Source of the DNA: Novosphingobium sediminis | GTDB lineage: Bacteria; Pseudomonadota; Alphaproteobacteria; Sphingomonadales; Sphingomonadaceae | Length of the DNA stretch: 64,000 nucleotides | Assembly: GCF_007991615.1 (NCBI RefSeq) | Contig: NZ_BJYR01000005.1 | Coordinates: forward strand, 1 to 64,000 | Reading direction: 5' to 3' | Shown: one piece after another, positions 28,066 to 38,210 of the stretch | Layout of the letters: the number at the start of each line of letters is the position of its first letter | Position numbering within the stretch: the first letter of the stretch is position 1 | Notes under the pieces: generated by a model | Told to the model about the DNA's origin: nothing | Seen by the model: only the letters and a program-made list of their open reading frames with translations | Databases searched by the model: none | Translations under genes and position numbers: made by a program

Positions 28066-30071
28066 TCCGCGGCCTCCGCAAAGCTCTCACCATGGAGCAG
28101 TTCTGCCGAGCAGCGCTGCAGTGTCGGGCTCGAACGCGCGATGGCGTTGGTGAGGTAGTGGTCCTTGATCGGGTAGCCCGCGATCACGCCTTCCGCCTTC
28201 GCGCCAGCAGGTGCGGCAGGCAGCGCTCCATAGTCGGCAAGGCCTTCGGTGCCGAGCGCAGGCACTTCGGCGACCATCGCCGCGCGCAGTTGCTCAAAGC
28301 TGTCGAAGCCGACCGAGACACCCAGCGCATCGGCCATCGCGCGCAGGATCGTCCAGTCCTCGCGCGCATCGCCCGGCGCGTAGACCGCGCGTTCGGAATA
28401 CTGCACCCGGCCCTCGGTGTTGACGTAAGTGCCGTCCTTCTCGGTGAAGGCAGCAGCCGGCAGGATCACATCCGCCGCATGCGCTGCCTTGTCGCCGTGA
28501 TGGCCGATATGCACGATCATCGAACCGGCAAACGTGGTGTAATCCACCTCGTCCGCACCCAGCGAGATCACCAACTTCGGCTTCGCGGCCACCAGATCAC
28601 CCAGCCCGCCCGGCTGAGCATATCCCAGCATCAGCCCGCCCATGCGGCTTGCCGCCATGTGCAGCACATTGAAGCCGTTCCACTCGTCGGTAACCAGCTT
28701 GAAGCGCTCGGCAAAGGCAAGGCCCGCTTCAAGCGCGCCCTTGGCCAGCCCAGCGCCGCCAATGATGATCGCAGGCTTCTTCGCCCCCTCGAACGCGGCG
28801 ACAACTTCCGCCGGCACATCATTGAGAATGGCGGAATCTTCGCCGAGGAAAGTAGCCGGATAGGTCGGCTCCCACGCCGCGCCGATCACGAAGACCTTCG
28901 CGCCCTTCTTGGCCGCCTTGCGCAAGCGCGTGTTAACCAGCGGCGCTTCATCGCGCACGTGGCTGCCCACAATCAGGATCGCGTCCGCTTCCTCGATGCC
29001 GTTCAGCGTCGAGTTGAACGCCACTGCAGCCATGTTCGTCGTGGTATAGGCAAGGCCGGTCTGGCGGCCTTCGAGCAGGCTCGAACCCAGCGCGCGCGCC
29101 AGAGCCTTGGCCGCAAACATCGTCTCGCAATCAACCTGATCGCCAGCAACCACGGCAACCGAAGCGCCCGGATTGATCCTGGCGACAGCGTCAAACGCCT
29201 CGGCCCAAGTCGCGGCTGTCAGCTTGCCGTCCTTGCGCAGCCACGGCTTGTCGAGGCGGCGACGGGTCAGGCCGTCCACGACATAACGCGCGCGGTCCGA
29301 AAGCCATTCCTCGTTCACGTCATCGTTGACGCGCGGCAGGATGCGCAGCACTTCGCGGCCCCGGCTGTCGATGCGGATGTTGGAGCCGACCGCGTCGGAC
29401 ACATCGATGCCGAGTGTCTTCTTCAATTCCCACGGCCGCGCTTCGAACGCATAGGGCCGCGAGGTCAGCGCGCCGACCGGGCACAGGTCGATCACATTGG
29501 CCGAAAGCTCGTGCTTCGCCGCGCCTTCAAGGTACGTCGAAATCTGCATCGCTTCGCCGCGATAGAGCGCGCCGATCTCGTCCACGCCCGCGATCTCTTC
29601 CGAGAAGCGCACGCAGCGGGTGCAGTGGATGCACCGCGTCATCGTCGTCTTGATCAGCGGCCCCATGTACTTCTCGGTCACCGCGCGCTTGTTCTCGTCA
29701 TAGCGCGAGGCACCGCGGCCATAGGCGACCGACTGGTCCTGCAAATCACACTCGCCGCCCTGATCGCAGATCGGGCAATCGAGCGGGTGGTTGATGAGGA
29801 GAAACTCCATCACCCCTTCCCGCGCCTTCTTGACCATCTCGCTGTCGGTGCGGATTTCCTGGCCTTCGGAGGCCGGCAGCGCGCACGAAGCCTGCGGCTT
29901 CGGCGGCCCGGGCTTCACTTCGACGAGGCACATGCGGCAATTGCCCGCGATGGACAGCCGCTCATGATAGCAGAACCGGGGGATTTCCTTCCCCGCCAGC
30001 TCGCACGCCTGCAGGACCGTCGCGCCCGCAGGAACCTCGAGCTCTACGCCGTCTACCTTGACCTTTGGCAT
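28062..30071 (-). CDS. nuoG: NADH-quinone oxidoreductase subunit G
   Basis: The 669-residue large iron-sulfur subunit. In order: [2Fe-2S] ligands [15 protein letters not shown] and a later Cys (QASC), the His/Cys N5-type motif [16 protein letters not shown], [4Fe-4S] ligands TRCIHCTRC with the distal [11 protein letters not shown], then a molybdopterin-oxidoreductase-like domain without metal-site residues. The frame runs open upstream, but ATG 30071 shares a base with the nuoF stop (TAATG) and gives the correct N terminus. Confidence 0.96.
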   Translation of the reverse strand: MPKVKVDGVELEVPAGATVLQACELAGKEIPRFCYHERLSIAGNCRMCLVEVKPGPPKPQASCALPASEGQEIRTDSEMVKKAREGVMEFLLINHPLDCPICDQGGECDLQDQSVAYGRGASRYDENKRAVTEKYMGPLIKTTMTRCIHCTRCVRFSEEIAGVDEIGALYRGEAMQISTYLEGAAKHELSANVIDLCPVGALTSRPYAFEARPWELKKTLGIDVSDAVGSNIRIDSRGREVLRILPRVNDDVNEEWLSDRARYVVDGLTRRRLDKPWLRKDGKLTAATWAEAFDAVARINPGASVAVVAGDQVDCETMFAAKALARALGSSLLEGRQTGLAYTTTNMAAVAFNSTLNGIEEADAILIVGSHVRDEAPLVNTRLRKAAKKGAKVFVIGAAWEPTYPATFLGEDSAILNDVPAEVVAAFEGAKKPAIIIGGAGLAKGALEAGLAFAERFKLVTDEWNGFNVLHMAASRMGGLMLGYAQPGGLGDLVAAKPKLVISLGADEVDYTTFAGSMIVHIGHHGDKAAHAADVILPAAAFTEKDGTYVNTEGRVQYSERAVYAPGDAREDWTILRAMADALGVSVGFDSFEQLRAAMVAEVPALGTEGLADYGALPAAPAGAKAEGVIAGYPIKDHYLTNAIARSSPTLQRCSAELLHGESFAEAAE

Positions 30072-31366
30072 TACTCTGCCGCCTCCGACATTTCTGGCCG
30101 AACATTTTCCTCGATCCGTCGTTCCAGCTCGGGCCGGAAGTGGCGGATCAGGCCCTGGATCGGCCAGGCGGCCGCATCGCCGAGCGCGCAGATCGTGTGG
30201 CCTTCTACCTGCTTGGTCACCTGCTGCAGCATGTCGATTTCCTCGACCGCCGCATCGCCGGTGCGCAGGCGTTCCATCACGCGCCACATCCAGCCGGTGC
30301 CTTCACGGCAAGGCGTGCACTGGCCGCAGCTTTCGTGCTTGTAGAAGTAGGACAGACGGCTGATCGCGCGGACGATGTCGGTGGACTTGTCCATCACGAT
30401 CACCGCCGCTGTGCCGAGGCCCGAGCCGACCGCGCGCAGGCCATCAAAGTCCATCGGCGCGTCCCAGATTTCCGCTGCCGGAACGAGCGGCACCGAGGAA
30501 CCGCCGGGGATCACCGCCAAGAGGTTGTCGCGCCCGCCGCGGATGCCGCCGCAGTGCTTCTCGATCAGCTCGCTGAACGGGATCGACATCGCTTCCTCGA
30601 CCACGCAGGGCTTTTCGACGTGCCCGCTGATCTGGAAAAGCTTGGTGCCCTTGTTGTTGTCGCGCCCGAAGCTGGAAAACCATGCGGCACCGCGCCGCAG
30701 GATCGTCGGCGCAACCGCGATCGATTCCACGTTGTTGACCGTCGTCGGGCAGCCATAGAGGCCAGCACCTGCCGGGAACGGCGGCTTGAGGCGCGGCTGG
30801 CCCTTCTTGCCTTCGAGGCTCTCTATCATCGCGGTCTCTTCACCGCAGATGTAGGCGCCCGCGCCCCGGTGGACGAAGACGTCGAAGTCATAGCCCGAGC
30901 CCGAAGCGTTCTTGCCGATCAGGCCCGCGTCATACGCTTCCTGCACGGCAGCAAACAGCGTCTCGGCCTCGCGGATATATTCGCCGCGAATGTAGATGTA
31001 GGCCGCCCGCGCGCGCATCGCGAAGCCCGCGACAAGCGCGCCTTCGATCAGCTTGTGCGGATCGTGGCGGATGATCTCGCGGTCCTTGCACGAACCCGGT
31101 TCGGATTCGTCGGCATTGATGACGAGGAAGCTCGGACGGCCGTCCTTGCTTTCCTTGGGCATGAACGACCACTTCATGCCGGTGGGGAAGCCCGCACCGC
31201 CGCGCCCGCGCAGACCCGAGGCCTTGATTTCCTCGATGATCGCGTCCTGGCCGCGCTCCATCAGGGCCTTGGTGTTGTCCCAATCCCCGCGCGCTTGCGC
31301 CGCCTTCAGGTTCCACGGCTGGTAGCCGTAGAGATTGGTGAAAATCCGGTCCTTATCAGCGAGCAT
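30071..31366 (-). CDS. nuoF: NADH-quinone oxidoreductase subunit F (NADH- and FMN-binding)
   Basis: The 431-residue entry subunit for electrons. Visible are the glycine-rich NADH loop [16 protein letters not shown], the FMN-binding [14 protein letters not shown] segment, and the N3 cluster ligands [11 protein letters not shown] with a later Cys ([12 protein letters not shown]). ATG 31366 is chosen: it gives normal length and lies 11 nt inside the small ORF that precedes it. Confidence 0.96.
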   Translation of the reverse strand: MLADKDRIFTNLYGYQPWNLKAAQARGDWDNTKALMERGQDAIIEEIKASGLRGRGGAGFPTGMKWSFMPKESKDGRPSFLVINADESEPGSCKDREIIRHDPHKLIEGALVAGFAMRARAAYIYIRGEYIREAETLFAAVQEAYDAGLIGKNASGSGYDFDVFVHRGAGAYICGEETAMIESLEGKKGQPRLKPPFPAGAGLYGCPTTVNNVESIAVAPTILRRGAAWFSSFGRDNNKGTKLFQISGHVEKPCVVEEAMSIPFSELIEKHCGGIRGGRDNLLAVIPGGSSVPLVPAAEIWDAPMDFDGLRAVGSGLGTAAVIVMDKSTDIVRAISRLSYFYKHESCGQCTPCREGTGWMWRVMERLRTGDAAVEEIDMLQQVTKQVEGHTICALGDAAAWPIQGLIRHFRPELERRIEENVRPEMSEAAE

Positions 31367-31529
31367 CGTTCGCTCCGTTCTTCGGCGCATCACCACGCGT
31401 CGCGAAGGCAATCAGCAGTGCGGCCACGCCAATAGCCCAGCTGCCGAGCGAGCCATTCCGCGCGAGATCGAGCATGCCCAGCGCCATCAACACGGCACCA
31501 ACGGCGATCAGGATGTGCTTCATGCCCAT
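31356..31529 (-). CDS. 57-residue two-helix membrane protein embedded between nuoE and nuoF
   Basis: A short frame with ATG 31529 sharing one base with the nuoE stop (TGATG) and a stop at 31356 that lies inside nuoF. The peptide has two hydrophobic helices ([18 protein letters not shown] and [17 protein letters not shown]) split by [10 protein letters not shown], and a hydrophilic tail ([11 protein letters not shown]). GGGGGGA stands before an alternative ATG at 31535. The start/stop overlaps on both sides and the clean hairpin topology argue that it is real. Not a known Nuo subunit; it is too short for routine gene calling. Confidence 0.65.
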   Translation of the reverse strand: MGMKHILIAVGAVLMALGMLDLARNGSLGSWAIGVAALLIAFATRGDAPKNGANDAR

Positions 31530-32197
31530 CACCATTCCCCCCGGTAATCGTGGTTCGCATCAACCATCGCGGTCAGCGTCGTCGGCCCGCCGAGCGGCTC
31601 GACCGTGTGGCGCCCCGGCGCCTGCGTTCCGGTCTTGGGCTGCTTGCCCGCGGCGAGGTCATCGAGGATGCGCGTCATGTCCGCCGCGGTCAGGTCCTCG
31701 TAGTTGTCGTCGTTGATCTGGACCATCGGCGCGGAGGCGCAGTTGCCCATGCATTCCACTTCGGTCAGCGTGAACACGCCGTCGTCCGTCGTGTGGCCCT
31801 TGTGCAGCCCGCGCGCCTTGCACGCCGCCAGAATGTCGTCAGACCCGCGCAGCATGCACGGCGTTGTCCCGCAGACCTGCACGTGGAAGCGGCCGATCGG
31901 GGCGATGTTGTACATGGTGTAGAATGTTGCGACTTCGACCACGCGGATGATCGGCATGTCGAGCTGCTTGGCGACATATTCCATAACCGGAATCGGCAGC
32001 CAGCCCTGCGTGTTCTCTTCCGCGCCCACCTGGCGCTGCGCCAGATCGAGCAGCGGCATCACGGCGCTGCGCTGACGGCCAGCCGGATAGCGCGCGATGA
32101 TCGTCTTGGCCTTCTCTGCATTCTCCGCCGACCACGCAAAGGCGCCCCAGCGCGCGCGCAGTTCGGGGGTATCAGGTTCGATATGACGGTCAGCCAT
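31529..32197 (-). CDS. nuoE: NADH-quinone oxidoreductase subunit E
   Basis: A 222-residue thioredoxin-fold subunit holding the N1a [2Fe-2S] cluster. Its four ligands are visible in CGTTPCMLRG and VECMGNCASAP. The C-terminal tail after the fold (KQPKTGTQAPGRHTVEPLGGPTTL...) is the extension seen in alphaproteobacterial and mitochondrial homologues. ATG 32197 overlaps the preceding stop by one base. Confidence 0.95.
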   Translation of the reverse strand: MADRHIEPDTPELRARWGAFAWSAENAEKAKTIIARYPAGRQRSAVMPLLDLAQRQVGAEENTQGWLPIPVMEYVAKQLDMPIIRVVEVATFYTMYNIAPIGRFHVQVCGTTPCMLRGSDDILAACKARGLHKGHTTDDGVFTLTEVECMGNCASAPMVQINDDNYEDLTAADMTRILDDLAAGKQPKTGTQAPGRHTVEPLGGPTTLTAMVDANHDYRGEW

Positions 32198-32547
32198 CAG
32201 CGAATGAACTCCACGCGAGAGCACTTCTCGCCTTCGAAAGAATAGACCGCGACAACGTCGAACGGCTCGACCAGCGCCGAACCATCGGTCGCAGGTCCGC
32301 GCGTCACATGTTCGCGCATCAGCACGTAGGTGCCGATGGCCTGCGCATCGACGATCTCGGCATGGTTCTGCGGCCAGCGCGCAAACGCGGCGGCAAGGCC
32401 GGAACGCGTCCCTTCCTTGCCTTCCCGCACGACAGCCCCGCGATAGTTCGCCTCGCAGGCGTCGTCGGTCATGTACGAGACGTAAGTGTCCACGTCCTGC
32501 GCGTTGTAGGCGGCAATCATGGCCTTGGCGGTGGCGAGGTTGCTCAC
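32197..32547 (-). CDS. NTF2-like (SnoaL-type) protein embedded between nuoD and nuoE
   Basis: About 116 residues from GTG 32547, whose GTGA overlaps the nuoD stop by 4 bp. The sequence fits the NTF2/SnoaL cone fold: an N-terminal helix ([22 protein letters not shown]), then a beta sheet ending in [20 protein letters not shown]. These folds bind small ligands or act as dimeric scaffolds; nothing points to a defined reaction. Its tight coupling on both sides shows that it is made together with complex I. Confidence 0.8.
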   Translation of the reverse strand: MSNLATAKAMIAAYNAQDVDTYVSYMTDDACEANYRGAVVREGKEGTRSGLAAAFARWPQNHAEIVDAQAIGTYVLMREHVTRGPATDGSALVEPFDVVAVYSFEGEKCSRVEFIR

Positions 32548-33755
32548 CGGTCGCACTCCCCGAAAACCACGTCGATGGCGCCGATGATCGCGGTCACGTC
32601 GGGCAGCATGTGGCCCTTGGTCATGAAGTCCATCGCCTGCAGGTGGCTGAACGCGGTCGGGCGGATCTTGCAGCGATAGGGCTTGTTGGTGCCGTCGCTC
32701 ACCAGATAGACGCCGAACTCGCCCTTGGGGCTTTCCGTCGCGACATAGACTTCGCCCGCCGGCACGTGGAAGCCTTCGGTGTAGAGTTTGAAGTGATGGA
32801 TCAGCGCTTCCATCGACTGCTTCATCTCACCGCGCTTGGGCGGCACGACCTTGCGGTCGGTGCTCGAAACCGGGCCTTTGGGCATTTCCGCAAGGCACTG
32901 CTTCATGATGCGGGCCGACTGGCGCACTTCCTCAACGCGGACCATGAACCGGTCATAGCAATCGCCGCGCGTGCCCACCGGCACTTCGAAGTCCATGCGG
33001 TCATAGACGTCGTAGGGCTGGCTCTTGCGCAGATCCCACGGAATGCCCGAGCCACGGATCATCGGACCCGAGAAGCCCCAGGCAATTGCATCATCGCGGC
33101 TGACAATGGCGATATCGACATTGCGCTGCTTGAAGATGCGGTTGTCCACCACAAGGCTCATCGCATCATCGAACAGCTGCGGCAGGCGCGTATCGAGCCA
33201 GTCGGCAATGTCGGTCAGCAGCTTGAGCGGCACGTCCTGATGCACGCCGCCGGGGCGGAACCACGCCGCATGCATGCGCGCGCCCGATGCGCGTTCGAAG
33301 AAGTTGAGGCAGTCCTCGCGGATCTCGAACAGCCACAGGTTCGGCGTCATCGCGCCGACGTCCATGACGTGGCTGCCGAGGTTCAGCATGTGGTTGCAGA
33401 TGCGCGTCAGCTCGGCAAACAGCACACGCAAATACTGCGCCCGCAGCGGCACTTCGATGTTGAGCAGCTTCTCGACCGCCAGCACATAGGAGTGCTCCAT
33501 CGCGAGCGGCGAGCAATAGTCCAGCCGGTCGAAATACGGGAGCGCCTGGAGGTAGGTCTTGTGCTCGATCAGCTTTTCGGTGCCGCGATGGAGCAGACCG
33601 ACATGCGGATCGACGCGCTCGACGATCTCGCCATCGAGCTCCATCACCATGCGCAGCACGCCGTGCGCGGCCGGGTGCTGGGGCCCGAAGTTGATCGTGT
33701 AGTTGGTGATGACCTCGTCGCCGGTGGTGGGCGACTGTTCAAGGCTCAGGCTCAT
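32544..33755 (-). CDS. nuoD: NADH-quinone oxidoreductase subunit D
   Basis: The 403-residue 49-kDa-type subunit that lines the quinone pocket, related to [NiFe] hydrogenase large subunits. The conserved [14 protein letters not shown] loop with its quinone-binding His, [10 protein letters not shown], and the C-terminal FGECDR are present. nuoC and nuoD are separate genes here, not fused as in E. coli. Confidence 0.96.
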   Translation of the reverse strand: MSLSLEQSPTTGDEVITNYTINFGPQHPAAHGVLRMVMELDGEIVERVDPHVGLLHRGTEKLIEHKTYLQALPYFDRLDYCSPLAMEHSYVLAVEKLLNIEVPLRAQYLRVLFAELTRICNHMLNLGSHVMDVGAMTPNLWLFEIREDCLNFFERASGARMHAAWFRPGGVHQDVPLKLLTDIADWLDTRLPQLFDDAMSLVVDNRIFKQRNVDIAIVSRDDAIAWGFSGPMIRGSGIPWDLRKSQPYDVYDRMDFEVPVGTRGDCYDRFMVRVEEVRQSARIMKQCLAEMPKGPVSSTDRKVVPPKRGEMKQSMEALIHHFKLYTEGFHVPAGEVYVATESPKGEFGVYLVSDGTNKPYRCKIRPTAFSHLQAMDFMTKGHMLPDVTAIIGAIDVVFGECDR

Positions 33756-34381
33756 GCCTTGTTCCCTTCAGCCTTTTCATCGCCGGGCAGCACATAGTGT
33801 GCGCCTTCCCATGGGCTCATGAAGTCGAATTGCCGGAGGTCCTGCGCCAGCTCGACCTTCTCGTAGACGACGCGCTTGTCCTCTTCGGAATAGCGCAGTT
33901 CGACATAGCCGGTCAGCGGGAAGTCCTTGCGGAACGGATGGCCCTGGAAGCCGTAGTCCGTCAGGATGCGGCGCAGGTCCGGGTGTCCGGCAAACAGCAC
34001 GCCGTAAAGGTCGTAGACCTCGCGCTCGTACCAGCTTGCGTTCGGCCACAGCCCGGTAACGGTTGGCACCGGAGTCGCCTCATCGGTCGAAACCTTGACG
34101 ATCAGTCGGTGGTTCTTCGTCAGCGAGAGCAGGCAGTAGACCACCTCGAACCGCTCGGGCCGCGAGGGATAGTCCGCACCCGCGATGTCCATCAGTTGCT
34201 GGTATTCGTGGGTGTCGCGCAGCGCGCGCAGCACGTCCACGATCCGCTCGCGCACGATGTGGATGACGATTTCGCCATGCTGCTCGATCGCCGAAACAAC
34301 GTCGGCACCCAGCGCGGCAGTCAGCGTTTCGAGCACCCCGTCGAAGGGCGAATAGCGCGGGGCGGAATGAAGCACGGTCAT
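33752..34381 (-). CDS. nuoC: NADH-quinone oxidoreductase subunit C
   Basis: A 209-residue 30-kDa-type subunit of the connecting module. The family signature is intact: [24 protein letters not shown] followed by [18 protein letters not shown]. It overlaps nuoD by 4 bp and follows nuoB after 13 bp. Confidence 0.95.
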   Translation of the reverse strand: MTVLHSAPRYSPFDGVLETLTAALGADVVSAIEQHGEIVIHIVRERIVDVLRALRDTHEYQQLMDIAGADYPSRPERFEVVYCLLSLTKNHRLIVKVSTDEATPVPTVTGLWPNASWYEREVYDLYGVLFAGHPDLRRILTDYGFQGHPFRKDFPLTGYVELRYSEEDKRVVYEKVELAQDLRQFDFMSPWEGAHYVLPGDEKAEGNKA

Positions 34382-34394
34382 GTCAGCAAACCCC

Positions 34395-34964
34395 TCAGCG
34401 CTCGATCGTCCCGGCGCGGCGGATCTTCCGCTGCAGCTGCATCACGCCATAAAGCAGCGCTTCGGCGGTCGGCGGGCAGCCGGGGACGTAGATGTCGACC
34501 GGCACGATGCGGTCACACCCGCGAACCACCGAATAGCTGTAGTGGTAATAGCCGCCGCCGTTCGCGCAGCTGCCCATCGAGATGACGTACTTGGGGTCCG
34601 ACATCTGGTCGTAGACCTTGCGCAGCGCCGGGGCCATCTTGTTGCACAGCGTGCCGGCCACGATCATCACGTCCGACTGGCGCGGAGAAGCGCGCGGGGC
34701 GACGCCGAAGCGCTCCATGTCATAGCGCGGCATGTTGACGTGGATCATCTCGACCGCGCAGCAGGCAAGGCCGAAGGTCATCCACCACAGCGAGCCGGTA
34801 CGGGCCCACTGGAACAGTTCCTCGGTCGAAGTGACGAGGAAGCCCTTGTCCGAAACCTCGGCGTTCAGGCTGTCAAAAAACGCGGCATCGGGCGCACCGG
34901 GAAGGTCCGCCGCCGTTGCCGGGATGATCGAAGATTGCGGCGCAGAGGGTGTCATTGTGCTCAT
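34395..34964 (-). CDS. nuoB: NADH-quinone oxidoreductase subunit B (N2 cluster)
   Basis: A 189-residue subunit carrying the terminal [4Fe-4S] cluster N2. The ligands are the tandem cysteines in GLACCAVEM, the Cys in GSCANGGG and the Cys in [14 protein letters not shown] 34964 is used since it overlaps the nuoA stop by 4 bp; the longer open frame upstream is antisense-like filler. Confidence 0.96.
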   Translation of the reverse strand: MSTMTPSAPQSSIIPATAADLPGAPDAAFFDSLNAEVSDKGFLVTSTEELFQWARTGSLWWMTFGLACCAVEMIHVNMPRYDMERFGVAPRASPRQSDVMIVAGTLCNKMAPALRKVYDQMSDPKYVISMGSCANGGGYYHYSYSVVRGCDRIVPVDIYVPGCPPTAEALLYGVMQLQRKIRRAGTIER

Positions 34965-35347
34965 TCCCAGTCCAACGCCCCTTTCTTCCATGCGTAGATG
35001 AAGCCGATGACCAGTTCGAAGAGGAACACCATCATCGTGCCCCAGCCGGCCCAGCCGCTCTGCTTCAGGCTTACCGCCCAGGGAAACAGGAAGGCAGCTT
35101 CGAGATCGAAGATGATGAACAGGATCGCCACGAGGTAGAACCGCACGTCGAACTGGCTGCGCGGATCCTCGAACGCGGGGAAGCCGCATTCATATTCGCT
35201 GAGCTTTTCGGCGTTGGGGTTGTGCGCGCCCGTCAGCCGCGACACGCCCATGGGGAGGAACACGAAAACGCACGAAAGCGCCAACGCGATGCCCAGGAAG
35301 ATGAGGATCGGCAGATATTGCGCGAGATAGGGCAGTGATTGGGCCAA
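34961..35347 (-). CDS. nuoA: NADH-quinone oxidoreductase subunit A
   Basis: A three-helix membrane subunit of about 128 residues, with the conserved loop [21 protein letters not shown] that contacts the quinone region, and helices [35 protein letters not shown] and [19 protein letters not shown]. No ATG exists at a sensible place. TTG 35347, with AGGCGAG upstream, gives a normal-length protein and is the best start. First gene of the operon. Confidence 0.9.
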   Translation of the reverse strand: MAQSLPYLAQYLPILIFLGIALALSCVFVFLPMGVSRLTGAHNPNAEKLSEYECGFPAFEDPRSQFDVRFYLVAILFIIFDLEAAFLFPWAVSLKQSGWAGWGTMMVFLFELVIGFIYAWKKGALDWE

Positions 35348-35379
35348 GGGGCTGACTCGCCTGTTTCTATGTCGCCCGC

Positions 35380-35408
35380 GCCCTAGTCCCGGCAGGCGTC
35401 CCGCGCAA
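35380..35408 (-). promoter_or_regulatory. Possible nuo operon promoter
   Basis: On the minus strand TTGCGC and TAGGGC are separated by 17 bp, 33-61 bp upstream of the nuoA start. This resembles vegetative promoters of GC-rich alphaproteobacteria only loosely. The 186-bp gap to the prepilin peptidase gene holds no other feature I can support. Confidence 0.3.
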
Positions 35409-35533
35409 GTGCGGCATAGCCCGATGAGGCTCAAATATCTCGCTTTTGTCTGTGGATGACGGGCATTTCGGCAGTTTTCCGCGCCATCCGGCACTGCATA
35501 CGAATGATCAGGAAGTGATAACGATTTGCAGTA

Positions 35534-36334
35534 TCACAATCCTTGCCATAGGAAGACCGGCCAGGCAGCCAGCGCCAGCAAGGTCCCTAATGGTAGCATT
35601 GTGTCCGGCGTAATCCGCTGACCAGCGCGCCAAAGCACCGCCGCAATCGCCAGACCACCAAGGCTCGCCACCAGCAATGTATGGATCACGCCGAGCGGGC
35701 CGAGCCAAAGCCCGATCGCGCCCAGCAGCGGCGGATCGCCGCCACCGAGCCCCTCCTGCCCGCGCCACGCGAGATAGCCCTGCCCCAGCAGCCAAAGTGC
35801 CGCAAACCCGAACACCCCGCCCACCATCGACTGCACGAGGATCATCACGTCATTGGCCCAGTACCCCATGACCAGTGCGAAAAGCGCGCCGCTCGCCCCC
35901 AGCAGTGCAGAAAGCTGGCGCGGCAACCACAGGTGCCTCAAGTCCAGCATCGCCAGCAGCAGCAATTGCCAGCCAAGCAGCATCGCCCAGATCGGAAAGT
36001 AGCTGAGCAGCACGGCAATCGCGCCGATCAGCGCTGCGCCCACTTCGGATGCAAGCTGCCAGCGATCGATGGCCGAGCCGCACTCCCGGCACTTGCCGCC
36101 CTGGATCACCCAGGACAGCACCGGGATCAATTCAAAGGGTTCAAGCTGCTTGTCGCAGGTGTCGCAGGCCGAGCGGTCTGCCACGATTGGCCGCCCGTCG
36201 GGCAGGCGAATGAGTACGACGCCCATGAAGCTGCCGATCACCGCTCCGAGGACCATGGCAGCAAGGATGAAAACTACGGTCAAGCCCAACACCCTGCATA
36301 GCTTTGCGTCATGCGCGCGAATTGAATTCGTCAT
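35534..36334 (-). CDS. Type IV prepilin peptidase (A24 family)
   Basis: A 266-residue polytopic membrane aspartyl protease that cleaves and methylates type IV pilin or type II secretion pseudopilin leaders. The N-terminal GSFMGVVLIRLPDG block, a four-Cys zinc-type loop (CDTCDKQLEP...CRECGS), and the two catalytic aspartates (LAMLDLRHLWLP and GLGGGDPPLLGAIGLWLG) are visible. The four-Cys loop marks the bifunctional PilD/GspO kind. It is not next to pilus or secretion genes but just upstream of nuoA on the same strand. Confidence 0.85.
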   Translation of the reverse strand: MTNSIRAHDAKLCRVLGLTVVFILAAMVLGAVIGSFMGVVLIRLPDGRPIVADRSACDTCDKQLEPFELIPVLSWVIQGGKCRECGSAIDRWQLASEVGAALIGAIAVLLSYFPIWAMLLGWQLLLLAMLDLRHLWLPRQLSALLGASGALFALVMGYWANDVMILVQSMVGGVFGFAALWLLGQGYLAWRGQEGLGGGDPPLLGAIGLWLGPLGVIHTLLVASLGGLAIAAVLWRAGQRITPDTMLPLGTLLALAAWPVFLWQGL

Positions 36335-36403
36335 TCCCGAAGGCTACATGAAACGACACAGCCCGGGGCCTGGCGCGGTCCCTTAACACAGGAATAGTTT
36401 CCA

Positions 36404-37600
36404 ATGGCCCAATTCTCCGCTGCCGATCCGGTTGTCATCCTGTCCTTCGCGCGCACCCCGATGGGCGCGATGCAGGGCGCCCTCGCAGATGTCTCCGCCA
36501 CCCAGCTTGGCGCCACAGCCGTCAAGGCCGCGGTCGAGCGTGCCGGGATTGCGGGCGAGAAGGTCGACCGGATCTACATGGGCTGCGTCCTCCCCGCCGG
36601 GCTCGGTCAGGCCCCGGCGCGTCAGGCTGCGATCCATGCGGGGCTTCCCGCCTCGGTCGAGGCAACGACGGTCGGCAAGGTCTGCGGCTCGGGCATGCAG
36701 GCGATGATCATGGGCGCCGAAGCGCTCGCTTCGGGCAGCATCGACATGGTCGTCGCGGGCGGCATGGAGAGCATGACGAACGCACCCTACCTGCTCAAGA
36801 AGCACCGCTCGGGCGCGCGCATCGGCCACGATACGGCCTATGACCACATGTTCCTCGATGGCCTTGAAGATGCCTACGAGCCCGGCCGCGCCATGGGCAC
36901 CTTTGCGCAGGATACCGCCAACGAATACCAGCTGACGCGCGAGCAGCAGGACGCCTACGCCATCGAATCCCTGCGCCGCGCCCAGACCGCGATTGCCGAA
37001 GGCGCTTTCGCCGCTGAAATCGCCCCCGTCACGGTCAAGTCGCGCGCCGGTGAGACCGTGGTCGATACCGACGAAGCGCCCGGCAAGGGCAAGCCGGACA
37101 AGATCCCGGCTCTCAAGCCCGCCTTCGCCAAGGACGGCACGATCACTGCGGCAACCTCATCGTCGATTTCGGACGGCGCCGCCGCGCTGGTGCTGACGCG
37201 CGAGAGCGTCGCAGCCGCCGATGGCCTGGCTCCGGTCGCCCGCGTCGTCGCCATGGCCGCGCATGCACAGGCGCCGAAGGACTTCACCACCGCTCCGGTG
37301 GGCGCAATCACCAAGCTGCTGGACCGCGCCGGTTGGAGCGTGGCGGACGTTGACCTGTTCGAAGTGAACGAAGCCTTCGCCTGCGTCGCCATGTTCGCGA
37401 TGCACGACCTCGGCATCCCGCACGAGAAGATCAACGTCCACGGCGGCGCCACCGCGCTTGGCCATCCGATTGGTGCATCGGGCGCGCGCATCGTCACCAC
37501 GCTCATCGGCGCGCTCCAGCGGCACGGCAAGAAGCGCGGCGTTGCAAGCCTCTGCATCGGCGGCGGCGAAGCGACAGCAGTCGCGATCGAGCTGGTCTAA
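36404..37600 (+). CDS. Acetyl-CoA C-acyltransferase (thiolase)
   Basis: A 398-residue thiolase that condenses or cleaves acyl-CoA. The nucleophilic cysteine is Cys94 in VGKVCGSGMQAM, the catalytic His lies in VNEAFA and the GGATALGHPIGASGARI block, and the second catalytic Cys in SLCIGGGEA. It could serve acetoacetyl-CoA formation (for polyhydroxyalkanoate or isoprenoid supply) or beta-oxidation; sequence alone does not decide. AGGA precedes the ATG. It stands alone, divergent from the prepilin peptidase. Confidence 0.93.
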   Translation: MAQFSAADPVVILSFARTPMGAMQGALADVSATQLGATAVKAAVERAGIAGEKVDRIYMGCVLPAGLGQAPARQAAIHAGLPASVEATTVGKVCGSGMQAMIMGAEALASGSIDMVVAGGMESMTNAPYLLKKHRSGARIGHDTAYDHMFLDGLEDAYEPGRAMGTFAQDTANEYQLTREQQDAYAIESLRRAQTAIAEGAFAAEIAPVTVKSRAGETVVDTDEAPGKGKPDKIPALKPAFAKDGTITAATSSSISDGAAALVLTRESVAAADGLAPVARVVAMAAHAQAPKDFTTAPVGAITKLLDRAGWSVADVDLFEVNEAFACVAMFAMHDLGIPHEKINVHGGATALGHPIGASGARIVTTLIGALQRHGKKRGVASLCIGGGEATAVAIELV

Positions 37601-37611
37601 GCGAGAATCCT

Positions 37612-37637
37612 TAGGGGCCTGCGAAAGCGGGCCCCTA
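37612..37637. terminator. GNRA-loop hairpin between convergent genes
   Basis: An 11-bp stem (37612-37622 with 37627-37637, one G-U pair) closed by a GAAA tetraloop separates thiolase from the convergent SH3-like gene, whose TAG stop lies in its right arm. No T-tract of note; a bidirectional terminator is the likely role. Confidence 0.65.
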
Positions 37638-38105
37638 TTCCGCGCCCCAGACGGCGGCCTTGGCCACGAAGCCGCGCTTGCCGTCGATATCGAACTTGCA
37701 CCAGGCCGGGCCGCAATCGCCCAGCTTGCCTGTCACACCGGGCTCAGCCCGCCACAGCAGACGGCCGGTGCCATCGGAATTCTCCCGGATTTCCGCGATT
37801 GCGCCCTTCACCGTGGCAGTACGCGCGCGTGTTAGGAACTGCGCGAGCATCCAGCCGCGCGCACCGTCGACATCCTGCACAAGGCGCCAGCCGCCAATGA
37901 TCCGCAGCACCTTCATCGGCAGCCCCGCGCGAACATAGACCCAGCTGATGCGGTATTCGCGCCCCGGACCCACGCGCAGATTGGCAGGCTGGCCACGCAG
38001 CGAGGCCCAGTAGGGGCCACTATCGTCGTCTGCCGCGCGCGCGGGCGCGGACATCAGCGCCGAGAGCAGGATCAGGATCGCAAATCGCTTTCCGGGCAGG
38101 GGCAC
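37635..38105 (-). CDS. Secreted bacterial SH3-like domain protein
   Basis: About 156 residues with a signal peptide (FAILILLSALMSAPARAAD). Two SH3b-type repeats follow: NLRVGPGREYRISWVYVRAG with GWRLVQDVDGARGWMLAQFL, and AEIRENSDGTGRLLWRAEPG with WCKFDIDGKRGFVAKAAVWG. Such exported domains often bind cell wall. The GTG at 38105 is preferred because GGAGGA lies 9 nt before it; TTG 38111 is an alternative, and longer forms would run into the divergent dehydrogenase promoter. Confidence 0.8.
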   Translation of the reverse strand: MPLPGKRFAILILLSALMSAPARAADDDSGPYWASLRGQPANLRVGPGREYRISWVYVRAGLPMKVLRIIGGWRLVQDVDGARGWMLAQFLTRARTATVKGAIAEIRENSDGTGRLLWRAEPGVTGKLGDCGPAWCKFDIDGKRGFVAKAAVWGAE

Positions 38106-38210
38106 GCTCAACTTTCCTCCATCATCGCTGCCCGGTCTGCGATACAGCATTCGTCGAACCGGGCAACCGGGTGCTTGACCGGAAGCGTTGAGGCGGCATA
38201 GCGATAGGCC

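Noticed and set aside
28092..30344. Very long open frame antisense to nuoG
   Set aside because: High GC content leaves antisense frames open; its composition is His/Arg-rich filler with no domain, and nuoG on the other strand is certain.
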